Shown: positions 53,191 through 61,388 of the stretch, one piece after another
How the letters are laid out: every line of letters starts with the position of its first letter
Position numbering within the stretch: the first letter of the stretch is position 1
Assembly: GCA_021151525.1 (NCBI GenBank)
Contig: JAGKXD010000008.1
Span: 1-64,000, forward strand
Direction of reading: 5' to 3'
DNA from: Cellvibrionaceae bacterium
GTDB taxonomy: Bacteria; Pseudomonadota; Gammaproteobacteria; Pseudomonadales; Cellvibrionaceae
Length of the DNA: 64,000 nt
The notes under the pieces: model-generated
What the model saw: only the letters and a program-made list of their open reading frames with translations
What the model was told of the DNA's origin: nothing
The model's database searches: none
Made by a program: the position numbers and the translations under genes

Positions 53191-55046
53191 TGACTAGATT
53201 ATTTCCAATTAAAGGAAGCCGTATGGCTTCCTTTTTTGTTTATGTAGCTTTAGCGCTCTGTACCAGCTTATTCTGTATTGGCGTTGCTCAAGCACATTCC
53301 GAATCTCCGCACGAATCAACGTCCAATTTTGCGTTGGCGCAGGATCCCGTTTGGATGTCGCTATTGCATTACAGCCATGGCCGCACCCATATCACAGATC
53401 CGAATTTCATTCTATCGCACAATAATTTTTCCTTGTCTGCCGAGCTGCAAGCAACTATTAATGCTTTCTACTCAGACAATGCACAAGAAGTATTATGCCG
53501 ATTTCCTGCGCGTTACTTTTGGTTGAAACAACATGTGACCTTACCATCACTCAGTTATGAGCTGTGTGTTGATTTGAAAGAGTTTGAAACGCGGGCACCT
53601 GCGGATAAAGTTTCTGTTGTATATGTATCTGAAAATGTTGCACAACCGTCCAGCATGATGGGACATTTATTTTTAAAAGTATCGGGCGTCAATATAGAGT
53701 CGCAGTCAGTTGAACACGCCATTTCTTTTTATACAGATGCAAAGACAATTAATGTTCCCAAACTTATCTATGAAAGTACTATAAAGGGCAAAAAAGGCTT
53801 TTTTACGCTGACGCCCTATTCTGAAAAAGTGAACTCCTACGTGCATGATGAGCAACGCAACCTTTGGGAATTGGAATTGCAGTTAACGGACGAGCAGCGT
53901 CGTTTGGTGCAGTTGCATTTGTACGAGCTAAAGCAAACAGAATTCAAATACTTTTTCCAAAGCTACAATTGCGCGACTGTTATCAACTTTATTGTCTCTT
54001 TGGCCATGCCCGAATTGCGAGAAGGCGAAGGTGTTTGGGTTACGCCGCTGGATATTGCAAAAAAAATTAACCAATCCCAAAAAGTAATTTCCACCCAAGT
54101 CCAAACATCTAGCCCTTGGCGGCTTCGCATGTTGCAAACTCAGTTGCCGAATAGCCTAACTCAAAAAATAGGAGCCTCAGTGGATCGTGGTGCTGAACAA
54201 TTACCCACCACAGATTCCGAGCGTCAGGCGTTTTTAAGTCTTGAATTTGCGCGATCATACAACGATTACCGCTTCGAGAAAAAACTTATTGATGTTACTG
54301 AGTGGAATATAACGAACAAAAATATCGCTAAGGCAAATAATTTAGAGGGCCAGTTTGCCTTTGATTTGAGTGAATATAAAAATCCACTTAAAACTCAGCC
54401 GGATTCTCAGTTTTGGATTGGTGTGGTAAATCAAACCGACAATTGGTATTTGCGAACGGGCATTATGCCTGCGTCTCATTCACTTGAGGATGATAACCGC
54501 CAGTATTTCGGAGAAACCGGTTTGCACTTGGCGTCATTAAGCGTGCTAACGAATTTGGAAACGGGTAAAGCCAAACTGGAAAGTTTTGAACTCTATTCCG
54601 CTGAGTCGATTGTTCCTTATAATAAATTTACGGGCGGAATGTCGGGCAGGTTTGCTATAGGAATCGCGCCTGTTTACAACCAAAGCATGACATTAAATCA
54701 GCAGGCGTACATTAAGGGTTCGCTGGGTTTTTCTTATAGTTTAAGTGAAGATTTAGATGTTTATACGCTACTAGGGTGTGGATTAGGGTTTGCAAATGGT
54801 AGGGCTTATATGCTTGCAACACCAGAAGTAGGTGTGGTGGTGCGGGAGGTTTTTGATATGAAAACTATGCTTTCTGTTTCGCAAGCCTACAATAATTTAG
54901 CTGAAAGAAATCGCCTCAATGAGTTTTCATTCACTCAAGCAAAATACCTTCCCCATGACTACGCATTATTTTTTCATTTAAAAAGAAGTAGTTCAGAAAC
55001 GCAAATTGCTAATCATTACGATGTCACGCTCAAAAAATATTTCTAG
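53190..55046 (+). CDS. DUF4105 (Lnb-type) periplasmic protein
   Basis: A 618-residue exported protein. It has the DUF4105 features: DPVWMSLLHYSHG, then VLCRFPARYFWLKQHV, VAQPSSMMGHLFLKVSG and FKYFFQSYNCATVINFIVS, with candidate catalytic Cys and His residues. The C-terminal 200 residues look beta-rich. The family is thought to include amidase-like or membrane-linked enzymes, with no established substrate here. Start 53190 overlaps the previous stop (TAATG). ATG 53223 has AAGGAAG upstream, but it lies in the loop of a terminator-shaped hairpin and its signal peptide would lack a basic start; 53190 gives one with Arg and Lys. Confidence 0.82.
   Translation: MTRLFPIKGSRMASFFVYVALALCTSLFCIGVAQAHSESPHESTSNFALAQDPVWMSLLHYSHGRTHITDPNFILSHNNFSLSAELQATINAFYSDNAQEVLCRFPARYFWLKQHVTLPSLSYELCVDLKEFETRAPADKVSVVYVSENVAQPSSMMGHLFLKVSGVNIESQSVEHAISFYTDAKTINVPKLIYESTIKGKKGFFTLTPYSEKVNSYVHDEQRNLWELELQLTDEQRRLVQLHLYELKQTEFKYFFQSYNCATVINFIVSLAMPELREGEGVWVTPLDIAKKINQSQKVISTQVQTSSPWRLRMLQTQLPNSLTQKIGASVDRGAEQLPTTDSERQAFLSLEFARSYNDYRFEKKLIDVTEWNITNKNIAKANNLEGQFAFDLSEYKNPLKTQPDSQFWIGVVNQTDNWYLRTGIMPASHSLEDDNRQYFGETGLHLASLSVLTNLETGKAKLESFELYSAESIVPYNKFTGGMSGRFAIGIAPVYNQSMTLNQQAYIKGSLGFSYSLSEDLDVYTLLGCGLGFANGRAYMLATPEVGVVVREVFDMKTMLSVSQAYNNLAERNRLNEFSFTQAKYLPHDYALFFHLKRSSSETQIANHYDVTLKKYF
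53211..53237 (+). terminator. Terminator-shaped hairpin inside the start of the DUF4105 gene
   Basis: AAAGGAAGCC and GGCTTCCTTT pair perfectly (10 bp) around GTAT and end in a run of six T. It lies 20 bases after the lipoprotein stop but inside the next open frame. It could end part of the lipoprotein transcripts or attenuate the DUF4105 gene. Confidence 0.7.
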
Positions 55047-55061
55047 TTTTTGAGCGTGACA
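55022..55061. terminator. 15-bp inverted repeat over the DUF4105 stop codon
   Basis: TGTCACGCTCAAAAA and TTTTTGAGCGTGACA pair perfectly with the TAG stop in the 10-base loop. It lies between DUF4105 and the convergent rdgC. It may end both transcripts. Confidence 0.6.
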
Positions 55062-55084
55062 GGCGCGCCACTTTCGGTTGGTGT

Positions 55085-55993
55085 TTAAACCGGATCTGTT
55101 TCACCGCCAAATGCGGCTAAAAGGGCGGCAATAAAATTTTTCAACTCACCGGTCATAATTGCAAAGTCGGCATCGAATTGTTCAGCTTTGCTTTCTGGAT
55201 TACGTTCGTTGGCTTTTTCGCTGATGACGTCATCAAACTTTAAGCGCTTAACCGCGAGTTGATCGTCCAATACGCAGTGAATCGATTCTTTCCATGTTAC
55301 GGCGAGCTTGTTGACGAACATGCCACTGTTTAAGTGACCGTGAACTTCATCTGCCGTTAAATCTTGCTTTTTACAGCGAATGACGCGTTCATCTTTGCCG
55401 GCGTGCAACTCGCATTCTTCACCTAGTTCAAAATCGTGCGTCAGTTTTCCGGTTTGTACCCAGTGTGTCATCACTTGTGTGGGAATATTTTTGGCACTGA
55501 TGGGAATGCAGCGCAAACTTCCCAAGGCTTCGCGTAATTTGCTGAGTAAATCTTCGGCGCGTTTTGCTGAAGATGAATTCACCACAATTAATTTTTCTTG
55601 CGGTGCAATGTAGGCAAAATCCAGCGACGATTTTGCGAATGCTTTGGGCATAAGCGAAAAAATAATTTCATCTTTTAATGTCTGGCGCTCTTTACGGCCC
55701 ACGCTGCGCGATTCGGCTTCACTCAGTGCCAGCACTTTTTCTTCCAGATGTTCGTTCACCACGGCAGACGGCAGAATTTTTTCCTGCTTTTTGGCGCAAA
55801 TCATAATGTAGCCGTTGGTGACGTGAATAAATTCACTGCCGTGTCGGCCAAGTGGTTCGATAAATCCATAACGTAGTGGATCGAGGCTACCGCAGGGGTT
55901 AAAGCAATGGGCTTCAAGGGCTTCGTTGAGTTGCTCGGGAGTGTGTTCCCAGTTTTCGGTTAAACGGTATAGGCGGAGATTTTTGAACCACAT
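55085..55993 (-). CDS. rdgC: Recombination-associated protein RdgC
   Basis: A 302-residue protein with the RdgC start MWFKNLRLYRL and the core GFIEPLGRHGSEFIHVTNGYIMIC, KILPSAVVNEHLEEKV, FAYIAPQEKLIVVNSSSAKRAEDLL and LDDQLAVKRLKFDD. It forms a DNA-encircling ring that limits RecA activity. Length matches E. coli RdgC (303). The frame is open for 61 codons upstream of ATG 55993, but that part is intergenic sequence and repeat copy 2 read in frame and should not be counted as protein. Confidence 0.95.
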   Translation of the reverse strand: MWFKNLRLYRLTENWEHTPEQLNEALEAHCFNPCGSLDPLRYGFIEPLGRHGSEFIHVTNGYIMICAKKQEKILPSAVVNEHLEEKVLALSEAESRSVGRKERQTLKDEIIFSLMPKAFAKSSLDFAYIAPQEKLIVVNSSSAKRAEDLLSKLREALGSLRCIPISAKNIPTQVMTHWVQTGKLTHDFELGEECELHAGKDERVIRCKKQDLTADEVHGHLNSGMFVNKLAVTWKESIHCVLDDQLAVKRLKFDDVISEKANERNPESKAEQFDADFAIMTGELKNFIAALLAAFGGETDPV

Positions 55994-56487
55994 GTAAATT
56001 ATTCCGGGGAAATCTTGAATGTTGGTATTTTGATTTTTATACGCGGCGCTTTTATTTTGTGGCACCAGCGGGTCCCCTGCGAGTTCCCCGAGCATTGGAA
56101 GAAAGTTGCCGTAAAACAAACAGGATGTTTGTTTTAGTGACGATGCGACATGGATGTCGCACCGGAACGACGGCAAATTTCTGAAACGCGCAGGAAACAG
56201 GAACGAGAGGGGTGTCTTTTCTTTTGGTTACTTTTGTTCATGAAAGCCTTCCATGGCTTTCACCCCTTCGGGGCAGCTTCGCTGTGCAAAATTACAATCC
56301 TGTAATTTTGTGGACAAGCAACGAAAAGTGACTCGCCAAGAGGCGAAAGAAATTTTAAATAAGAACGACAAAAACAAGAGCTGGATTACTCGCTTCGCTC
56401 GCCCTGCGGGCCAACCTTCGGTTGTTCAAAGCACTTTGTGCTTTAGTCCCGCTTACGCGAGGATGACGACTCCCGAGTTGGGCTTGG
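55994..56487. other. Intergenic region with repeat copy 2
   Basis: 494 bases between rdgC and fklB. Besides repeat copy 2, the part at about 56390-56475 (CTCGCTTCGCTCGCCCTGCGGG, then CCCGCTTACGCGAGGATGACGA) looks like a second type of dispersed repeat, rich in short inverted repeats. No gene seen. Confidence 0.6.
56074..56356 (-). repeat. Dispersed ~280-bp repeat, copy 2 (inverted)
   Basis: The reverse complement of this stretch matches copy 1 (39665-39944) from TTTCGCCTCTTGGCGAGT to GCTCGGGGAACTCGCAGGG. The two copies keep the same blocks (CCTCTCGTTCCTGTTTCCTG, CATCGTCACTAAAACAAACA) with scattered changes. It lies between rdgC and fklB, 81 bases upstream of the rdgC ATG, so the rdgC promoter must be in or beside it. 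Confidence 0.85.
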
Positions 56488-57108
56488 TTATCCAACAATC
56501 TCCAACAACTCCACATCAAAAATCAACGCCGAGTATGGCGCGATAGTTGGGCCTGCACCGCGCTCACCGTAGGCGAGGTTGTGCGGGATGTACAAACGCC
56601 ACTTGGAGCCTACAGGCATCAACTGCAATGCTTCAGTCCAGCCAGCAATTACACCACCAACTGGGAAGTCGATGGGCTCGCCGCGTTGTACAGAGCTGTC
56701 GAACACAGTGCCGTCAATCAGGGTGCCGTGGTAGTGGGTTTTAACGCGTGATTTCGCTGTTGGTTTTTCACCTGTGCCCGCAGTAATCACTTCATATTGC
56801 AAACCGGATGCAGTTACCGTGATACCTTCTTTCTTAGCGTTTTCAGCTAGGAAGAGTTCGCCAACTTTTGCTTGGGCTTTGGCTTGTTGTTCCATTTTTT
56901 CTTGCATGCGGGTGCCTATAGTGCGGAAGGCTTCTTCCAGCTCTGGGCGGGGCACTTGGCTGTCTTTACCACGCAATGCATCCAATACGCCTTGGGCTAC
57001 AGCATCGGCATCTACGCCATCAAATGGATTGGAGGCTAGTTGGTCGCCCATTTGGCGACCAACGCCGTAAGAGGCGCGCAGTTCGATAGTGTTGTACTTG
57101 TCTGACAT
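56488..57108 (-). CDS. fklB: FKBP-type peptidyl-prolyl isomerase
   Basis: A 206-residue isomerase, the same length as E. coli FklB (FKBP22). The N-terminal dimer domain (YNTIELRASYGVGRQMGDQLA) is followed by a long helix and the FKBP domain: GLQYEVITAGTGEKPTAKSRVKTHYHGTLIDGTVFDSSV (read in parts), FPVGGVIAGWTEALQLMPVG, IPHNLAYGERGAG, and SALIFDVELLEIVG. No signal peptide, so cytoplasmic. It speeds proline isomerisation in folding. Confidence 0.96.
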   Translation of the reverse strand: MSDKYNTIELRASYGVGRQMGDQLASNPFDGVDADAVAQGVLDALRGKDSQVPRPELEEAFRTIGTRMQEKMEQQAKAQAKVGELFLAENAKKEGITVTASGLQYEVITAGTGEKPTAKSRVKTHYHGTLIDGTVFDSSVQRGEPIDFPVGGVIAGWTEALQLMPVGSKWRLYIPHNLAYGERGAGPTIAPYSALIFDVELLEIVG

Positions 57109-57166
57109 GGGAAATCTCTTTGATCGTTTAAATAGGGTTGGATAAAAAGGTCGCGAATTCTACCAG

Positions 57167-58261
57167 CTAGTCGGAAGAAGTGGGGGATTCTTCGGTGGAC
57201 TCTTCACTGCTGGCTAATTCAGTGTTGTTAACATCGCGTATGAAGATTCCCCAAAACGCAATAAACAGGGCTGCAACCAGAGGGCCTATGACGAACCCGT
57301 TAATGCCAAACATAGCTATGCCGCCCAAGGTTGAGAGCAGTACCAAATAGTCGGGCAGCTGAGTATCGCGGCCTACCAATATGGGGCGCAGCACGTTATC
57401 TAACATGCCTATGACGCCAGCACCTACGCCAGCGAGAATCAGAGAAGAGGTTGTTTCGCCAATGGCCGCGAGGTACAGCGCAATAGGAATCCAGATGAGC
57501 GCAGAGCCTACCGCCGGGATGAGCGATGCCAAGGCCATAAATACCCCCCACAGCAATGCGCCGTGAACTCCCAGTGCCCACAGAGTAAGCCCGCCTATAG
57601 CGCCTTGAATCATGGCAATAACCACATTGCCCTTGATGGTGGCGCGAGTAACTTCAGCGAAGAGCGCAAAAAGCATGCGCTCGCGCGCATCGCCCAGCGG
57701 TAAGGCGCGCACCATAAGGTCAACCAAATAGCTGCCATCGCGTAGCATGAAGAAGGCTATGTAAAGCATAAGGACTATGTTGACGACAAATCCAAACGCG
57801 TTCTGACCAATGGTAAGTGTGTGCTCAGCAATAAATTTACCGCTCGACATAGCCGCGTTTAAGGCATCGCTTTTTAGGTTTTCGATATTAAACCCCACGC
57901 TGGCCAGAAGCTTATTGAGTGTGGGGAATGCGGTGTGCATGGAGTCGATGTAGTGACCGGGGTTGATCTCGCCCGATTGCAATTTGTTGTAGACCACAAC
58001 CCCTTCGCTAATCACCGAGCTGACAACCAAAACCACCGGAATAATAACCACCAGTATGCACAAGAAGAGTGTAAGCAGCGCGTTGCGGTTGGGTGATTGC
58101 GGCCAGCGGTTAGAAAGCTTGGTGTGCAGTGGCGCAAAAATAATCGCGATAGCGCAAGCCCAAAAAATGGTGCCAAAAAAAGGCTTTAGTAACAGAAAAA
58201 AGCCAATGGTTACAATGAGGAGAAACAACAGGAAGGTGCGGGTTTCCAGTTTGTCGTGCAT
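57167..58261 (-). CDS. AI-2E family transporter, second copy
   Basis: A 364-residue inner-membrane protein of the AI-2E family (PF01594). It has two early membrane segments (LLFLLIVTIGFFLLLKPFFG, TIFWACAIAIIFAPL), a long soluble segment, and a C-terminal membrane block with ATIKGNVVIAMIQGAIGGLTLWALG and FMALASLIPAVGSALIWIPIALYL. ATG 58261 has AAGGA 8 bases upstream and starts the family fold; 22 codons open before it are not family-like. It is only distantly similar to the copy at 9.9-10.9 kb, so the two may have different substrates. Confidence 0.92.
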   Translation of the reverse strand: MHDKLETRTFLLFLLIVTIGFFLLLKPFFGTIFWACAIAIIFAPLHTKLSNRWPQSPNRNALLTLFLCILVVIIPVVLVVSSVISEGVVVYNKLQSGEINPGHYIDSMHTAFPTLNKLLASVGFNIENLKSDALNAAMSSGKFIAEHTLTIGQNAFGFVVNIVLMLYIAFFMLRDGSYLVDLMVRALPLGDARERMLFALFAEVTRATIKGNVVIAMIQGAIGGLTLWALGVHGALLWGVFMALASLIPAVGSALIWIPIALYLAAIGETTSSLILAGVGAGVIGMLDNVLRPILVGRDTQLPDYLVLLSTLGGIAMFGINGFVIGPLVAALFIAFWGIFIRDVNNTELASSEESTEESPTSSD

Positions 58262-58384
58262 CAAGAAAATCCTTGGTAAGCGAACAGGAGTCACGACTAT
58301 ACGGTAGCTGGGGGATGCTGTCATCAAGGCCTGTGCTAGTCTTTATCCTGTGGAGAGCCCTAGCGCCAATCATGGGAGATGTGG

Positions 58385-59254
58385 ATGTTACTGCTGCGCC
58401 AATTCTTAATTGCGGTCTGTTTGAGTTGCAGCATTGTGCAAGCGGCGGAGTTGCGCCCCTACGTTGTGGATATTCAAACGGCGGTTGTTGATGGCGATTA
58501 TTTTGCCCAGCTACTGGTACTTGCGCTCAATGCCAGTAAAGCACCCGATGAAGTCATTCAACTTCGCTTTTCTCCAGATCAACTATCACAAGCGCGTTGG
58601 ATTGCAGCGGTTGCCCAAGGCAAGGGCAATAATATTATTTGGACAATGACGAGCAGTGCGCGTGAGGAAATCTTGCGTCCAATACGTATTCCACTGATGA
58701 AGGGTTTAATGGGGTACCGTGTGTTGGTCATTCGCAAAGGCGATGAAGCCCTGTTCGCACACATACAAAGACAAAGTGAATTGCTGGCTTTTAGTGCGGG
58801 TCAAGGCATTCACTGGCCTGATACCGATATTTTGCGCGCTAACCATTTTCAAATTTTAGAGGCCATGGCCAAGGAGAATTTATACAAAATGCTTGCCGCC
58901 AAGCGGTTTGATTTTTTTCCTCGAGGAATTACTGAAATTCAACTGGAGCAAAACCTAATTCGCGAACGAGGGTTTCAGTTAGCACCGCGTATTCTGTTGC
59001 ACTATCCGACGGATCTTTATTTTTTTGTGAACAAAGCAAATGCTGACTTGGCGACACGCCTTGAAAAAGGCTTGTCGATAATTTTAAAAAATGGCGAGTT
59101 TGACAAATTGTTTTTCGGATACGAGCGTATGCGCGCGGCAGTAGAGCTATTAAATAATCGCGACAATCGTGTGATTGAATTAGAAAACCCGTTTCTCTCG
59201 CAGGAGACGCGGGCTGCACTGAATCAATATTGTTTAACACCCGAATATAAATAA
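58385..59254 (+). CDS. Periplasmic solute-binding-like protein
   Basis: A 289-residue exported protein (signal peptide MLLLRQFLIAVCLSCSIVQA). The pattern resembles family-3 solute-binding proteins but is diverged: SAREEILRPIRIPLMKGLMGYRVLVIRKGDE, KMLAAKRFDFFPRGITEIQ and LHYPTDLYFFVNKANADLATRLEKGLSIILKNGEFDKLFF. Stand-alone proteins of this type may sense rather than import. ATG 58385 is chosen because GGGAG lies 6 bases upstream. It is divergent from the AI-2E gene and convergent with the histidine kinase gene, with only 6 bases to the latter's stop codon. It could feed that sensor kinase a signal. Confidence 0.8.
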   Translation: MLLLRQFLIAVCLSCSIVQAAELRPYVVDIQTAVVDGDYFAQLLVLALNASKAPDEVIQLRFSPDQLSQARWIAAVAQGKGNNIIWTMTSSAREEILRPIRIPLMKGLMGYRVLVIRKGDEALFAHIQRQSELLAFSAGQGIHWPDTDILRANHFQILEAMAKENLYKMLAAKRFDFFPRGITEIQLEQNLIRERGFQLAPRILLHYPTDLYFFVNKANADLATRLEKGLSIILKNGEFDKLFFGYERMRAAVELLNNRDNRVIELENPFLSQETRAALNQYCLTPEYK

Positions 59255-59260
59255 TTTTCT

Positions 59261-60673
59261 TTACACGGTTGTTAAGCACTCGCAAGGAAATATAACGCTC
59301 ACTTGCAAACCGTGCGGCTGTAAATTGCAAAACTCCAAGCGCGCCGAATGTAATTCGGCAATGCGTGCAACAATCGACAAACCTAAACCGCTGCCCATTC
59401 GATCGGCTGGGCGCTCACGGAAAAATCGCCGTCCAAGCGACTGAAGTTGCAACTCGGAAACGCCTGGCCCTTGGTCGCTTACAGTAATACGCAGGCTACC
59501 CTCATGGCTGCGCTCTGCATGTACTTCAATTGTGCCGCTCTCAGGTGTGTAGCGGCACGCATTTTCAATCAGGTTGCGAAACATAACGCAGAGCAAATCG
59601 GGATACGCCACCATGCGCAGGTTCGTAAATTCGTCGCTCAGGTTTAAATTAGCAATAGTGTTTTTATAATGACGTTGGCTGAGTGTGTTTATTGCCTCAT
59701 GCGCTACATCTCCTAGCACGCAGATTTCTTGCTCGCCCAACGCGCGAGGGTCTAATCGTGCAAGTGTTAATAGCTGCTCAATAAGCCGTGAGCTGCGATC
59801 AACTCCGCGCACAATTTTAATCAATGATTGCTGTACAGCATAAATATCTTTGCTTTGTAATCCACTTTGCGCGTTAAGTTTCATGGCGGCCAAAGGGGTA
59901 CGCAACTCGTGGGCAATATCACCTAAAAAGCGGCGCTCATGTTCTACATCTTGCGAAACACGTTCCATTAAAATATTAACCGCTTGCCCTAATGGTTTTA
60001 ATTCTTTGGGGGCTTGCGCCAATTCTAAAGGTTCTAATTTATCAATGTGGCGCTCGCTAATTTGTGCAGATAAATCGGTTAAGGGCTTTAGTCCTCGTGT
60101 TACCACCAGAATTACACCCAGTGCCAAAAATAACATGCCGGCGAATGGGCCGATCAGCGAGCTATAGGTTAGTTCATCAATCATTTCATCGCGAATGTCG
60201 CCGCGTTCGGCCACTATAATCCAATAGCCATTAGTGTCTAACCTATGGGTAAATACATTCCATTGAAAGCCGTCAATTTGCTTTATCGAGTAACCATCTT
60301 TGAAATCGGCAATCGCATACATGGGGGCGGCGGGCGATTTGACCAGTAAATTACTTTCCTGATCCCATATTTGAATAGCAAATTTATGTTCGTATTCATG
60401 GCCTTCATTCGTGCGCATATCGCTATCACCGTCGTCTTTTGCGTTGTAGTTTTCGGTGACGGTAAGTAGCGCGCTGTTTAGATGATCAAAGTCAATTTCA
60501 TCGGCAGAACGATTTAAAAATCCCTGAAGTATGCGGCTAGTTTGCGCGAGTTGGGTGTCGTAAAGTTCGCCCACTTCGACAAGCGTTTGGTAGCGATTAA
60601 AAAAGAAAATAACCGCAGAACTCAGCAGCAAAATGCCTAGTAACCCAATCAATAAAAACCGACGAATAGACAT
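59261..60673 (-). CDS. Sensor histidine kinase
   Basis: A 470-residue kinase of the QseC/PmrB type. Membrane segment 1 (about 6-27), a periplasmic domain of about 130 residues (ending near MIDELTYSSL), membrane segment 2 (about 163-184), HAMP, then the H box FLGDIAHELRTPLAAMK (His near residue 260), N box FRNLIENACRYTP, and G boxes DQGPGVSE and GSGLGLSIVARI. It overlaps the response regulator stop by one base (TAATG), so they are a pair. It lies at the downstream end of the DUF4266 cluster and probably controls it. Confidence 0.93.
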   Translation of the reverse strand: MSIRRFLLIGLLGILLLSSAVIFFFNRYQTLVEVGELYDTQLAQTSRILQGFLNRSADEIDFDHLNSALLTVTENYNAKDDGDSDMRTNEGHEYEHKFAIQIWDQESNLLVKSPAAPMYAIADFKDGYSIKQIDGFQWNVFTHRLDTNGYWIIVAERGDIRDEMIDELTYSSLIGPFAGMLFLALGVILVVTRGLKPLTDLSAQISERHIDKLEPLELAQAPKELKPLGQAVNILMERVSQDVEHERRFLGDIAHELRTPLAAMKLNAQSGLQSKDIYAVQQSLIKIVRGVDRSSRLIEQLLTLARLDPRALGEQEICVLGDVAHEAINTLSQRHYKNTIANLNLSDEFTNLRMVAYPDLLCVMFRNLIENACRYTPESGTIEVHAERSHEGSLRITVSDQGPGVSELQLQSLGRRFFRERPADRMGSGLGLSIVARIAELHSARLEFCNLQPHGLQVSVIFPCECLTTV

Positions 60674-61347
60674 TAGGCTTCGTTCTCTTTCCATTTGTTA
60701 ATGGTGTAACCAACACCGCGAACGGTGCGAATTAATTCCATAGGAATTTTTTTTCGCAGATGATGTATATGAACTTCTAACGCATTGCTTTCCACGTCAT
60801 CGGTCCACCCGTAAAGGCTTTGCTCTAATTGCTCGCGACTGAGCACGCGCCCCGTATTTTCCAATAGTTTTATTAACAGCATATATTCGCGGCGCGCCAA
60901 AATAATGTTTTGCTCGTCATAGGTCACTTTTTGACTTTCGGGATTAATGTGCAGTTTGCCATGGTGAATGGTGGGTGTTGCTCGGCCAGCGGCACGGCGA
61001 CTGAGTGCTCGCAAGCGTGCGAGTAATTCATCCAAGTCAAAAGGTTTTAATAAATAATCGTCTGCGCCCGCGTCTAAACCTTTTACTTTATCGGTTGAGG
61101 TGTCGCGCGCAGTGAGGAGTAGCACAGGCTGTTCAAAGTGTTCTCTGCGCATAATGCGCAGAACTTCAATCCCATCTATTCCGGGAAGGCCAATATCGAG
61201 CACCAGAATTTCAAATCTTTCGCGCCTTAGCGCTTTCAATGCGCTCTCGCCATCCTTAACCCAATCAACCACGTAATTGTGAGGGGTAAGTGCATCTTGC
61301 AAGGCTTCGCCAAGCATTAAATCATCTTCTATTAAGAGTAAGCGCAT
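60673..61347 (-). CDS. OmpR-family response regulator
   Basis: A 224-residue regulator. Receiver: LLIEDDLMLG, phosphorylated Asp in LVLDIGLPGIDG (about residue 51), LLTARD, and Lys in YLLKPFDLDEL. Winged-helix DNA-binding domain: VLSREQLEQSLYGWTDDVESNALEVHIHHLRKKI and TVRGVGYTIN. ATG 61347 has AAGGA 6 bases upstream; nine codons open before it are not supported. The gene follows apbE by 41 bases, in line with one operon. Confidence 0.95.
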   Translation of the reverse strand: MRLLLIEDDLMLGEALQDALTPHNYVVDWVKDGESALKALRRERFEILVLDIGLPGIDGIEVLRIMRREHFEQPVLLLTARDTSTDKVKGLDAGADDYLLKPFDLDELLARLRALSRRAAGRATPTIHHGKLHINPESQKVTYDEQNIILARREYMLLIKLLENTGRVLSREQLEQSLYGWTDDVESNALEVHIHHLRKKIPMELIRTVRGVGYTINKWKENEA

Positions 61348-61388
61348 AGAATTTCCTTGGGCGATTGTGTGCAATCATCAACGTTGAA

